DNA of 64,000 nucleotides, taken from contig JAJFLB010000054.1 of assembly GCA_021772915.1 (NCBI GenBank), positions 1 to 64,000 of the forward strand. Direction: 5' to 3'. How positions within the stretch are numbered: position 1 is the first letter of the stretch; every line of letters starts with the position of its first letter. Origin of the DNA: Gammaproteobacteria bacterium (GTDB lineage Bacteria > Pseudomonadota > Gammaproteobacteria > Xanthomonadales > SZUA-36). The position numbers were made by a program, and so were the translations under genes. Below the pieces are notes generated by a model that worked only from the letters and a program-made list of their open reading frames with translations, had not been told where the DNA came from and made no database searches. Positions 15,651-25,090 of this stretch are shown here, piece by piece.

Positions 15651-16264
15651 TGCCCGACCTGCAGCGCCATGAGTTGGGATTGGGCGAACGCCCGGCGCTG
15701 GTTTTGGTGGATGTAATCAATGGTTTTACCGACCCGGCGTGCCCGCTGGGCAGTGACGCCACAGCAGTGGTAGAAGCGTGCAGAGCCTTACTCAAAGTAT
15801 TTCGTAAGCAGGAGTTGCCAGTGTTTTTTACCACCGTGGTCTACCACGATAAAACACAGGCCCGGATTTTCAGACAACGCCTGCCGGCATTGAATGTACT
15901 GGAGCCCGGATCTGAATGGATCAAAATTGATCCGCGTATAGCACCCGTTGAGGGTGAAGCAGTCATCGAAAAACAATGGGCCAGTGGGTTTTTTGATACC
16001 GACCTCGCGCAACGTCTCGACGCTGCACGTGCAGACTCAATCGTCGTCGGCGGTTTGACTACCAGCGGCTGTGTGCGTGCCACTGCGGTGGATGGTCTAC
16101 AGAATAATTATCGGGTTGTCATCGCAAGTGAAGCGACAGGCGACCGTAACCAGGCAGCACATGAGCATAATTTGTTTGATTTGCAGGCAAAGTATGCCGA
16201 TGTGCTGGCGCTGCAGGATATTCTCGATTTCGTCAGCACGATGCAAACGCATCAGACTGACTGA
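15650..16264 (+). CDS. Isochorismatase-fold cysteine hydrolase (N-carbamoylsarcosine amidase-like)
   Basis: 204 residues. The Asp-Lys-Cys triad is visible: Asp in LVLVDVINGF, Lys in VIEKQWASGF and Cys in TTSGCVRATA. The family includes N-carbamoylsarcosine amidohydrolase, nicotinamidase and isochorismatase; the neighbours point to an amidase acting on the product of the HyuAB step. I start at the ATG at 15650, which overlaps the HyuB stop (TGATG), rather than the TTG one codon earlier. A 55-base gap separates it from the TonB receptor. Confidence 0.85.
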   Translation: MPDLQRHELGLGERPALVLVDVINGFTDPACPLGSDATAVVEACRALLKVFRKQELPVFFTTVVYHDKTQARIFRQRLPALNVLEPGSEWIKIDPRIAPVEGEAVIEKQWASGFFDTDLAQRLDAARADSIVVGGLTTSGCVRATAVDGLQNNYRVVIASEATGDRNQAAHEHNLFDLQAKYADVLALQDILDFVSTMQTHQTD

Positions 16265-16319
16265 GTTCACGGGAAATTTCCAGCATTTGGATAGTTCGTA
16301 AAGCCTTGGGAGGCGTAAC

Positions 16320-18905
16320 ATGAAACACTCAAAACTCGGATCAAGCTTGCTGCTCATATTCAGCTTTTTTGCTGTGTGGTCCGCACCGGCTTATAGCCAA
16401 AACAATGCCGATGGCGATTCATTCATCATTGAAGAGATCATCGTAACGGCCCGCCGCAGAGAGGAAAGCCTGCAGGACGTGCCGGGTACGGTAACGGCCT
16501 TTACCACCGCCACCCTGCAAGGTGCCGGTGTGGAACGTGCCGCAGATTTCATCAGTCTGACCCCCGGCGTTTCGATGGTGGATGCTGCTGAAGTCGGCGA
16601 TACCCAGGTGAATATTCGCGGTATCAACGGTGCGCGGGATGCGGAAAACAGTTTTGCATACGTGCTGGACGGTGTGCTCTACACCAACCCGGCAGCGTTC
16701 AATCGTGAATACACGGACCTGGCGCAAATAGAAGTGTTCAAAGGACCCCAAGGCGCCATCTACGGTCGTAATGCTGCGGCTGGTGCCATTATTGTGACCA
16801 CCACCACACCCAACAATGAAAGCAGCTCAAACTTTACCGTGAGTGCCGCCGAAGACGCGACCTACCTGATCAAGGGTTCAACTTCCGGCGCCCTGATAGA
16901 AGACGAGCTGTTCTTCCGGATCTCGGGTGACTATCGTGAATCTGATGGCTTTTACCGCAACAGCTTCCAGGGTGACGCGCCCATCGTCGATGCTTATGAG
17001 GGATTCAACATCAAAGGCCGGCTGGTATGGCAGGCCAGTGAGAACTTGCGTATCGATTCAAAACTACGCTACGGGGAGGTGGATGCTTCTTCCATCACCT
17101 TTAACTCGACTTTTAATCTCCCGGTTTTTGCCACCGCATTTGGCCAACCGCCTGCGTTTCAGGACGTTAATGACTTTGATTTCCTGTTCCACGCAAACAC
17201 GATTTCAGACAATGATCAGGAGTCGCTGGAATTTTCAACAAAATTTGACTATGAGATGGAGGGGAAAAACCTGACAGCCTGGCTTCTTTACAGTGATATT
17301 GAGAACAACCTGATGTCAGATGGCACCTCGGCAGCCTTTGGATTCTATAACTTTGACTCAGCCTGCCAACAATCGGTCACCAATCTCAATGCCGCCGGTC
17401 AGCCACTGTTACCGCCGCAATTCATCGGTACCTCGCCGGTAGGTGTGATATTTGACCCCAACGGTTCATTCCTGGGTGCTTATACACCAACCACCTGCGA
17501 CGGTATCCAGGAACAGGTCCGCAACCAGAAAGACATTAGCCTTGAACTGCGTCTGGCCTCCGACAACGATGGTCCGCTAAGCTGGATGGTGGGTGGATAT
17601 TTCCTCGATATCGACCGCGAAGTCGGGGTTTCATTGAACCGCGACAGCGGCGCTACACCTGTTCGCGGATTGTTTCAGGCAGGGGGGCCTAATGCGACAG
17701 CTTCCCTGGCTCATGACCAGTTTGACAGTCAAGTTTTTGCAGTATTCGGCCAGGTTCAATACGATGTGAGTGATGACGTCGAAGTCTCACTGGCGTTGCG
17801 CTACGACCGCGAGAAACGTGAAGTCTCCAGCTTGGTACCAACTGATGCCAGGCAGTCGGTCATTGACCTCAATTTTGACACTGTTTTTAACGATCCACTC
17901 AATCCTGCGTTAAGCAGTTTGATCAATACTACGGGTACGATTCCGGACAAGAATGAAACTTTCAAGGAGTTTCAACCGAAAGTATCTTTCACCTGGGATG
18001 CCAATGATGCCCTAACCCTCTTCGGTAGTTGGGGTGTTGGATTCAAGGCCGGTGGATTTAACAACTCAGGCAGTGCAGCAACGGTGAATATTTTCATCAA
18101 CGGTTTTATCAATGGCGGTATCGGCATCAACTTTGCAGACAACATGGGTGTACCACTACCGGTTATTACGGATGACTTTAGAAAAGAGACATCCAGCGCT
18201 TTTGAAGTGGGTTTCAAATCCAACCTGATGGGTGGCCGGGTGCAGTTGCACGGTGCGGCTTATCACACCGATGTTGATGACATGCAGTTCTTTGAGTTCC
18301 TGGTTGGAACATTCGGTCTGCTGCGGGTTGTTTCCAACCTTGACGAGGTGGAAATTAACGGCTTCGAATTGGGTGCCACGGTGCATGCAACTGATCATAT
18401 ACGCTTCTATGCCGGTGGGGACTTTGTTGACACCGAGATCAAAGCCAATAGTTCACGACCGGACACCGTTGGCAATGAAGCGCCTTATACGCCTGAATAC
18501 ACCGTCAATATCGGGGCAGATGTTGATTTCCCGATCACTGACTCACTTACAGGCTTTGCCCGCGTTGACGCGCAATTTGTAGGGAAAACCTGGTTCCATA
18601 CCGTGCAGGAAGGCCAGCGTCCGACCATCTTCATGCCATTGTTTGAACTTGGTTTTGGTGCATTCTTTCCCGACGCGGGTAACCTGGGTATCGCTGATTT
18701 TTCCAGTTCGCAACGTGATGCCTATGAAACCATTGACGTACGTGTCGGCATCCGGGGTGAAAAGTGGACCCTGACTGGTTTTGCCGCAAACATCACGGAT
18801 GAAAAGTACCTGGAAGAGGTTATCCCGGCACCGGAGTTCGGTGGTTCCTTTGACCATCCTGGCTCGCAACGCCGTTATGGCGTGGAAGTCAGCTTCCGGT
18901 TCTAG
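16320..18905 (+). CDS. TonB-dependent outer-membrane receptor
   Basis: 861 residues. A signal peptide (1-26, ..WSAPAYSQ) is followed by a TonB-box-like IIEEIIVTARRREE, a plug domain (VPGTVTAF, VNIRGINGARD, YVLDGVLYTNP, IEVFKGPQGAIYGRNAAAGAI) and a 22-strand barrel ending YGVEVSFRF. Such receptors take up scarce substrates across the outer membrane with TonB energy. The subfamily is the one common in sphingomonads and marine gammaproteobacteria, often for organic substrates rather than iron. Being last in the GntR-controlled operon, it probably imports the compound the operon degrades. A terminator follows directly. Confidence 0.92.
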   Translation: MKHSKLGSSLLLIFSFFAVWSAPAYSQNNADGDSFIIEEIIVTARRREESLQDVPGTVTAFTTATLQGAGVERAADFISLTPGVSMVDAAEVGDTQVNIRGINGARDAENSFAYVLDGVLYTNPAAFNREYTDLAQIEVFKGPQGAIYGRNAAAGAIIVTTTTPNNESSSNFTVSAAEDATYLIKGSTSGALIEDELFFRISGDYRESDGFYRNSFQGDAPIVDAYEGFNIKGRLVWQASENLRIDSKLRYGEVDASSITFNSTFNLPVFATAFGQPPAFQDVNDFDFLFHANTISDNDQESLEFSTKFDYEMEGKNLTAWLLYSDIENNLMSDGTSAAFGFYNFDSACQQSVTNLNAAGQPLLPPQFIGTSPVGVIFDPNGSFLGAYTPTTCDGIQEQVRNQKDISLELRLASDNDGPLSWMVGGYFLDIDREVGVSLNRDSGATPVRGLFQAGGPNATASLAHDQFDSQVFAVFGQVQYDVSDDVEVSLALRYDREKREVSSLVPTDARQSVIDLNFDTVFNDPLNPALSSLINTTGTIPDKNETFKEFQPKVSFTWDANDALTLFGSWGVGFKAGGFNNSGSAATVNIFINGFINGGIGINFADNMGVPLPVITDDFRKETSSAFEVGFKSNLMGGRVQLHGAAYHTDVDDMQFFEFLVGTFGLLRVVSNLDEVEINGFELGATVHATDHIRFYAGGDFVDTEIKANSSRPDTVGNEAPYTPEYTVNIGADVDFPITDSLTGFARVDAQFVGKTWFHTVQEGQRPTIFMPLFELGFGAFFPDAGNLGIADFSSSQRDAYETIDVRVGIRGEKWTLTGFAANITDEKYLEEVIPAPEFGGSFDHPGSQRRYGVEVSFRF

Positions 18906-18928
18906 TCTTTCCAACTATGTAACAAAGA

Positions 18929-18955
18929 GGGGCGCCACCTGGCGTCCCTTTTTTT
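18929..18955 (+). terminator. Intrinsic terminator of the catabolic operon
   Basis: A nine-base-pair stem (GGGGCGCCA with TGGCGTCCC, one G-T pair) with a two-base loop, followed by seven to eight T. It lies 24 bases after the TonB receptor stop. Confidence 0.85.
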
Positions 18956-19108
18956 GTGCCTTCTGGTCCCGTTTCTAGTACTCAAGTCTACCAAGAGCTT
19001 TCTCCGATAAGGCTGTCAGAAAATAATATAACCACCCTCTAACCCAAGGATTCTGGCGCAGCTTGTTTTGTAAGCCAACAGCGTGCCAAATGGCCGCTGC
19101 GGGAGTGC

Positions 19109-19196
19109 AGTATCTCGCTTCAGGACCCGCCGTGAACCCTTCCCAGGGGGCTTGGATGAAACTTCCCTGTTTCATACAGTCCTGAAGCGAGATACT
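19109..19196 (+). repeat. Structured repeat, copy 1 (forward)
   Basis: A perfect 18-bp outer stem (19109-19126 with 19179-19196) encloses CGCCGTGAACCC...GGGGGCT, which can form a first hairpin. A second hairpin follows with stem ATGAAAC/GTTTCAT and loop TTCCCT. Three further copies occur in the window (19282, 49195, 49378). Outer and inner stems differ in sequence between copies but remain paired, and the loop is always NTCCCT. Confidence 0.75.
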
Positions 19197-19281
19197 ACAC
19201 CCCCACTGCTACTTCAATGCAGACCGAATGCTGGCTCTTTTGAGGTAAATCAAAGAACGGCGGTGACGCCAAAGCCGGGTT

Positions 19282-19371
19282 GGGTGTTTACTTCCGGGAC
19301 CGTGAGTTTCAGGGATGAAACGACCGAGCCCCCAGGGAAGGGTTCACGGCGGGTCCCGGAAGTAAATACCC
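19282..19371 (-). repeat. Structured repeat, copy 2 (reverse)
   Basis: Outer arms of 20 bp with one mismatch (19282-19301 with 19352-19371), unrelated in most of their sequence to those of copy 1. Read on the minus strand the core is again CCGCCGTGAACCCTTCCC..GGGGGCT, then a hairpin GTTTC/GAAAC with loop ATCCCT. It faces copy 1 head to head. Confidence 0.75.
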
Positions 19372-19544
19372 GGCACTGCGCCCCAATGTATTAGGTGGGA
19401 TAGCGGCGGGTTTCTGGTAATATAGCGTCTGACTCTAGCCATACCCTTAAAACGCTATAAAAGACAATAACTCAATGATTTTGAACGCAAATTAGGCGAG
19501 TCCGGCGCATACCGGAAATCCCCTTGTCTAAGGACGGAAAGGCA

Positions 19545-21128
19545 ATGTCAAAAATCCCCAGTTTTGCGACCATAGACCCCTTTAATGGAATGACATCGGA
19601 TGACCCGGGATTGGCCCGTTGTCTTGTTGCGGGTACTTGGATTGAAAATACCAATTATCTGCCAAATGTTCCCGACCCCATGTCGGGTGCAGCATTTCTC
19701 GGAATTCCGGACACGACGAACATCGATCCGTTTGTTCAAAGTCTCAAGTCCTGCCCCAAATCGGGTCTGCATAACCCTCAAAAAAATCAACAACGCTACG
19801 TTGAACTCGGTCGGGTGTGCGCAAAGGCGGCAGCGCTGCTTGCCGAACCAGAGGTCAGTGACTATTTCACCAAACTGATCCAGCGGGTAATGCCGAAAAG
19901 CTGGAATCAATGCAAAGGTGAAGTCACCGTTACCCGCGTGTTTCTGGAAAACTTTGCGGGCGATGGTGTTCGTTTCCTTGGGCGAGGTTTTTCCAATCCG
20001 GGTGACTACCCTGGTCAGGAATCCCGTGGTTACAGATGGCCATATGGCCCTGTAGTCATTGTTGCTCCATTCAATTTTCCTCTTGAAATACCTGCCCTGC
20101 AGTTAATGGGTGCCCTGTTTATGGGCAATAGGCCTTTGATCAAGGCGGCCACAACGGTATGTGTGGTCATCGAGCAATTTCTGCGTTTATTGATTCATGC
20201 AGGTTTGTCACCAGCGGATGTTGATTTGATCCATTGCCGGGGCTCCGTTATGGGAAGATTGTTTGAGCGGGCCAAAGATGATGTGCGATTGGTGCAGTTC
20301 ACCGGATCCACTGAAATCGCTGAGCAGACTTCAAAAACCGTCAATGGCGCAGTCAGGCTCGAAGACGCGGGCTTTGACTGGAAAGTTATTGGTCCGGATT
20401 TCCAGCCCGACTGGCTGGATTATGTAGCCTGGCAAAGTGATGAGGACGCCTACAACGCATCGGGTCAAAAGTGCTCCGCACAGAGCATACTTTTTGTACA
20501 TGAAAGCTGGTCAGAAGCGCTGTTACCCCGCTTGAAAAACCTGGCTGAGCGCAGGGAGCTCGAGAATCTGTCATTGGGCCCGGTGCTGAGCTGGACCAAT
20601 CAGGAAATAAAATCACATATCGATGCAGTACTGGCCATACCGGGGGCCAGCTTGCTGTTTGGGGGGCAGGCGTTGGAAGGCCATGATATTCCGGACTGCT
20701 ATGGCGCCTGGCAGGCTACGGCGGCCCAGGTCCCACTTGAGGCAGTGGCAGGAGAGCACTTCGAAATTGTTACGACCGAGGTGTTCGGCCCATTCCAGGT
20801 GATCACCGTGTACAACGATGATGAAATCCCCCTGGTACTCGATATTCTTGAACGCATGTCACACCATCTGACGGCGGCCGTCGTCAGCGCCGATGTTAAC
20901 TTTCAGAACCGCATTCTGGGCGCGACCGTGAACGGCACGAGCTACTGCGGCATGCGCGCCCGCACGACCGGCGCACCTCAGAACCACTGGTTCGGACCCT
21001 GCGGTGACCCGAGGGCTGCGGGGATCGGGACCACTGAAGCCATTATCAGTACCTGGAGTGGCCACCGGGAGATCGTTATGGATCAGGGTCCCCTGCCTGG
21101 AGACTGGTCCACACCGGAATCTGCTTAG
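19545..21128 (+). CDS. ALDH12-like delta-1-pyrroline-5-carboxylate dehydrogenase
   Basis: 527 residues of the aldehyde dehydrogenase superfamily. The catalytic Cys lies in NASGQKCSAQS. Instead of the usual LELGGK motif it has RLEDAGFDWKVIGPD, the signature I know from plant-type ALDH12 P5C dehydrogenases (EDAGFDWK.LGPD). The expected reaction is oxidation of glutamate-semialdehyde/P5C to glutamate, the last step of proline breakdown. I use the ATG at 19545, which has GGAAAGG in front; an in-frame TTG lies seven codons earlier. No proline dehydrogenase is nearby, so it stands alone. Confidence 0.8.
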   Translation: MSKIPSFATIDPFNGMTSDDPGLARCLVAGTWIENTNYLPNVPDPMSGAAFLGIPDTTNIDPFVQSLKSCPKSGLHNPQKNQQRYVELGRVCAKAAALLAEPEVSDYFTKLIQRVMPKSWNQCKGEVTVTRVFLENFAGDGVRFLGRGFSNPGDYPGQESRGYRWPYGPVVIVAPFNFPLEIPALQLMGALFMGNRPLIKAATTVCVVIEQFLRLLIHAGLSPADVDLIHCRGSVMGRLFERAKDDVRLVQFTGSTEIAEQTSKTVNGAVRLEDAGFDWKVIGPDFQPDWLDYVAWQSDEDAYNASGQKCSAQSILFVHESWSEALLPRLKNLAERRELENLSLGPVLSWTNQEIKSHIDAVLAIPGASLLFGGQALEGHDIPDCYGAWQATAAQVPLEAVAGEHFEIVTTEVFGPFQVITVYNDDEIPLVLDILERMSHHLTAAVVSADVNFQNRILGATVNGTSYCGMRARTTGAPQNHWFGPCGDPRAAGIGTTEAIISTWSGHREIVMDQGPLPGDWSTPESA

Positions 21129-21271
21129 AAAACGGCCTTGTCAGGCACCGCACCCCGCCAAAAAGCTTGCAAGGATCGGCCAGTTTATCCGGTCCATTCT
21201 CTTTTGCAGCTTGCAAAGTTTTCCGAAATGCCCTTATTCTCGGGGATTCGGCGGGGAGGGTAACTGACCAA

Positions 21272-24200
21272 ATGAGAGAATTTTCTAGATTAGTTTTGAC
21301 ATTCAGCCAGGCTGTCATCGGTAGAAAAACCAAAGCTCCGAGTTGGGTTGCATTGGCATTCCAGGTCGCGATCCTGTTCGCGCCGGCAATGGCCGGGGCG
21401 CAGGCAAAAGACATCGGACATCCTGCGTTTATGAGTCCGCACGCCTCACCGATTGTCGTGGGGGGTGGTCTGGTTTTTGTTACAAACACACCAGCCGACA
21501 CACTTGATGTTATCGATGCGGACAGCCGCACTCTCGTCGCGCGAATCAACGTCGGAATAGATCCAGTCGGTGTTGCACTCAGACCCGATGGAAAGGAACT
21601 CTGGGTTTCAAACCACGTCTCGGATTCGGTGAGTGTGATCGACACCGATCCTGCGAACCCCACCTACCTGCAGGTCATTGCCACGGTGCAGGACCTTGAC
21701 CCCATTACCCGGGCTACCCGTTTTGACGAACCTGTGGGAATCGCTTTCGCCAGCAATGACAAAGCTTACGTTGCTCTGTCTTCGGAAAATCAGATCGCCG
21801 TGGTCAATGTGGCCACTCGCCAGGTGGATAAGAAACTAATCATCACGGCGCAGGACCCCCGTGCGATTGTGGTTCGGGGTGATCGGCTTTACGTGATCCC
21901 TTTCGAGTCCAATAACCAGACCCAGATTTCGGGCTGTGTCGCCCCACTTGTGGGTGATCTGTGTACCTTTGATGCCGTCCAGCATGTCATCACCAACAAC
22001 AATGTCCTGTCGCAATTTGCGGTTGTAGATATCATCAAAAACCCGCAGGTCCCCGACCGGGACCTGTATATTTTTGATACCACGAACGATCAACTTACCG
22101 AGACTGTCAGCACGCTGGGCACCTTGCTCTATGGCCTCGCCGTCGATTCCAACGGGCGTGTTTTCATCGCCCAGACGGACGCACGCAACGACACCAACGG
22201 CCGTTCCGGCACATTCGGGGACGGTCTTGCAGAATTGGAGAATCGCGCTTTTTTGAACCAGATTACGCGCATTGACTGTGGCGGCTTTTGTGGCGCACCG
22301 CAGTTTATTGGACTGGAGCCGTTACCACCACTGCAGCCAGCTCCGGGCAGGGCACTGGCCACACCGTTTGCGATTGAAATCAGCGCTGACGACAGGACCC
22401 TGCTGGTGTCGGCCGCCGGTTCGAACAAGCTCTTTACCATCGATGCGGCAAGTGGTAACTTGCTGGGCCGTGTAGAGGTTGGAAAGGTACCACGGGGTAT
22501 CGCTCTTGAGTCAAACGATGCAGGCCAACCTGCACAAGCCTGGGTCCTCAATTCAGTCTCAAATACGGTTTCCCTGGTCGATGTGTCCGACCCAATCAGC
22601 CCCCAGGTGATCGACACTGTGACCCTGGATGATCCTACGCATCCCCAGGTCAAACGTGGACGCATTGCATTCAACGATGCCAATGCCTCAACCACCGGTA
22701 CTTTTTCCTGCGAGAGTTGTCACCCTGATGGCCACACCGATCAATTGCTCTGGGTGCTGAACACACCACCCTGTGATCTACCGGGTTGTACCCAGATCCC
22801 TCCGCGTATCACTATGCCGATTCGTGGTCTGCGCGACACGGCCCCCTATCACTGGGATGGAATACCCGGCGACCCATACGGTGGTAACAACACTTCCAAC
22901 ATCCGGGGCTTCGACCAGCCTAATTGCTCCCGGACAGAACCTGAAAGCTGCACCCTGGTCATCGTGGATGGGGGACTTGCCAACACCATGTGTGAGATGG
23001 GGAATTGTCCGGTCAATGAAGAGGACAAAGGTGGTGCCCTGACCGCAGCCGAGCGCGATGACATGGCGAAGTTCCTGTTGAGCGTACCCTACCCACCGGC
23101 GCAAAAACGAGCCTACGACAACGTCCTGTCCAGCCAGGCCCAGAGCGGATTCAAACTTTTCCACGTCGATGGTGATATAGGGGGAACTGTATCACCCAAT
23201 GTCTGTGGTAATTGTCACCGTATGCCGTATTGGGTGAGCACCAATACACCCGGAACCGGTATGGAAGCTCCCACCTGGCGTGGTGCGTACGATCGCTGGC
23301 TGATCCTGCCACAGGGAAGGCTGAACCTGATAGGTTTCAATTTTTATCGGAATATCACCGCACTCGGTACCCCGGAACAGAACGTGTGGAGGTTATCGTG
23401 GGCTTCAAGGCCACGCTTCAACCCGGTATGGAACATGGTGATCGAAGGCAGCACTGGCTTTGACGGGGCCTTCGCCAGACAGGTCACACTCAATCAGGAG
23501 TCCGCCGCCTCCGAACTGACGAGCAATCTGCTGGATGCGTTGGAAAAATCCGCTGCTGGCGGAGGCATTGTGCTGCAGGGTGAAGGCGTCTTGCTTGAAG
23601 ACAGCGTTCAAAACATCACTGAAAGTCACACCAAAGCCGTGACTGCAACACCGCTTAGCTTACAGTACGATCACCAGTTGAATGGCGGCAGCTATGTTGA
23701 CCACGCGGATGGGTCCAGGGCGTTCACCCGGGATGAGCTGATTTCACTTGCGGCACAGGGCACCCTCGTTGGCACACTAACCGCACGCCTGGGGGCTAAA
23801 GTGGATGTCGATAACCCACAACCTGCGCTCTGGAGCCGGGGGCCAATTGAGGTACAGCGAGGACCACAGGTATTCCCGAGCCTGGCAGGTGACCCCATCA
23901 CCATTTTTCTCAGCGGGCGACACGTTCGCAAGGGTGCCAACGTCTATATTGACGGACAGCGCGTGGCCGGCACAGTGCGCTGCCAGACAGGTGAGCTGCC
24001 CGATTGCCAAGACGAGGTCCTCGAGGTACTGCTGCCTGCCCGTCCAGTTCCCGGGGGCATGCATTTTTTGCAGGTTCAAAACCCACAGGGATTGGTCAGC
24101 AACGAATTCATTATCAACACCACTGACATGGTGCAGGATAACTGTCCTGACATTCCCAACCCGGATCAAAAGGACACTGACAATGACGGCATTGGCGACC

Positions 24201-25054
24201 GTTGTGACGAAGATGCTTTCAGTTTCGCAATCACCCCGGGCATCAGTGGCACGTGGTTCGACCCCAGTCACTCCGGTGAAGGCTGGTTCGTACAATTGCT
24301 GGATGAGAATAGGGCGGTGGTTTACTGGTTTACCTACACACCACCGGCCGTGGGTGGTGACCAGGCCCAGGCCTGGGTCGGAGGTGTGGGGAAAATCGTC
24401 GGTTCCAGCATTGTTGTGCCAGAAGCCGAAGCAATGATTACCAATGGCCCGCCTTTCGGACCGGGTTTCGATCCGGGCAAAGTAATCCGACGCTCCTGGG
24501 GCAAGTTCGTACTCAGCTTTTCAGACTGCGACAACGGTGTGATGTACTACCGGTCGAAAGACCCGGACTATGGCAATGGCAGCCTTGACCTGAGTCGTCT
24601 GACCTCTGTCGGCTCGCTGGATTGTTCGGGTATTGCAAAGTCGACAGCGAAGCCACAGGCGGATGACCCATTCGTGGTCTCATCTGCGTTGAGCGGCGCC
24701 TGGTTTGATCCAAGTCATAACGGTGAAGGCTGGTTGCTGGAGGTGCGGGATGATGGGACGGCTGTGCTCGCCTGGTTCAGCTATGACCCGCAAGGCAAGC
24801 AGGCATGGTTTATGAGTACTGGTGTCGTTGAGGGTAATACGATCAGGTTTGATCTGTTGATTCCGTCGGGGACCGACTTTGGTCCGACCTTCGATAAGAA
24901 CGCCGTGAATCAACCACCCTGGGGTACCGTCACTTTCACATTCAACAGCTGTAATTCAGGAACAATGACCTACAGCTCTAACCTTGCAGGTTACGGTTCG
25001 GGGAGTCTCAACCTGACTCGTTTGACCAATCTCTTGGGACTGGAGTGTCAGTGA
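21272..25054 (+). CDS. Large secreted beta-propeller/diheme protein with TSP3 segment
   Basis: 1260 residues. The signal sequence is long (hydrophobic part about residues 24-45, ..FAPAMAGAQA). Residues about 50-450 are YVTN-type propeller repeats (GIDPVGVALRPDGKELWVSN, VGKVPRGIALESND). Two c-type haem motifs follow, CESCH (about 480) and CGNCH (about 645), in a di-haem cytochrome-like part. Then come an IPT-like beta domain, a thrombospondin-3-like calcium segment (DNCPDIPNPDQKDTDNDGIGDRC, about 956) and two copies of a ~149-residue C-terminal module starting G.WFDPSH.GEGW (about 993 and 1142). I start at the ATG at 21272. It is probably periplasmic or surface-exposed and redox-active; substrate unknown. 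Confidence 0.8.
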   Translation: MREFSRLVLTFSQAVIGRKTKAPSWVALAFQVAILFAPAMAGAQAKDIGHPAFMSPHASPIVVGGGLVFVTNTPADTLDVIDADSRTLVARINVGIDPVGVALRPDGKELWVSNHVSDSVSVIDTDPANPTYLQVIATVQDLDPITRATRFDEPVGIAFASNDKAYVALSSENQIAVVNVATRQVDKKLIITAQDPRAIVVRGDRLYVIPFESNNQTQISGCVAPLVGDLCTFDAVQHVITNNNVLSQFAVVDIIKNPQVPDRDLYIFDTTNDQLTETVSTLGTLLYGLAVDSNGRVFIAQTDARNDTNGRSGTFGDGLAELENRAFLNQITRIDCGGFCGAPQFIGLEPLPPLQPAPGRALATPFAIEISADDRTLLVSAAGSNKLFTIDAASGNLLGRVEVGKVPRGIALESNDAGQPAQAWVLNSVSNTVSLVDVSDPISPQVIDTVTLDDPTHPQVKRGRIAFNDANASTTGTFSCESCHPDGHTDQLLWVLNTPPCDLPGCTQIPPRITMPIRGLRDTAPYHWDGIPGDPYGGNNTSNIRGFDQPNCSRTEPESCTLVIVDGGLANTMCEMGNCPVNEEDKGGALTAAERDDMAKFLLSVPYPPAQKRAYDNVLSSQAQSGFKLFHVDGDIGGTVSPNVCGNCHRMPYWVSTNTPGTGMEAPTWRGAYDRWLILPQGRLNLIGFNFYRNITALGTPEQNVWRLSWASRPRFNPVWNMVIEGSTGFDGAFARQVTLNQESAASELTSNLLDALEKSAAGGGIVLQGEGVLLEDSVQNITESHTKAVTATPLSLQYDHQLNGGSYVDHADGSRAFTRDELISLAAQGTLVGTLTARLGAKVDVDNPQPALWSRGPIEVQRGPQVFPSLAGDPITIFLSGRHVRKGANVYIDGQRVAGTVRCQTGELPDCQDEVLEVLLPARPVPGGMHFLQVQNPQGLVSNEFIINTTDMVQDNCPDIPNPDQKDTDNDGIGDRCDEDAFSFAITPGISGTWFDPSHSGEGWFVQLLDENRAVVYWFTYTPPAVGGDQAQAWVGGVGKIVGSSIVVPEAEAMITNGPPFGPGFDPGKVIRRSWGKFVLSFSDCDNGVMYYRSKDPDYGNGSLDLSRLTSVGSLDCSGIAKSTAKPQADDPFVVSSALSGAWFDPSHNGEGWLLEVRDDGTAVLAWFSYDPQGKQAWFMSTGVVEGNTIRFDLLIPSGTDFGPTFDKNAVNQPPWGTVTFTFNSCNSGTMTYSSNLAGYGSGSLNLTRLTNLLGLECQ

Positions 25055-25090
25055 GACCTGTGCCCTGAAGGGCACCAGATTAGATCGGAG

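Larger units (their letters stand above)
18956..19544. other. Non-coding region with paired structured repeats
   Basis: Between the terminator and the next gene there is no protein-like frame. It holds two copies of a structured repeat facing each other (19109-19196 and 19282-19371) separated by 85 bases, listed separately. The last 60 bases should carry the promoter of the dehydrogenase gene; a GGAAAGG ribosome site is clear. Confidence 0.5.

Noticed and set aside
9523-16264. A definite creatinine/N-methylhydantoin pathway
   Set aside because: HyuAB and the amidase fit in part, but the CoA-transferase and HMG-CoA-lyase-type enzyme have no place in it and no creatininase is present.
19083-19394. 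A 100-codon frame across the paired repeats
   Set aside because: It merely reads through both structured repeats; no start signal and no homology-like features.
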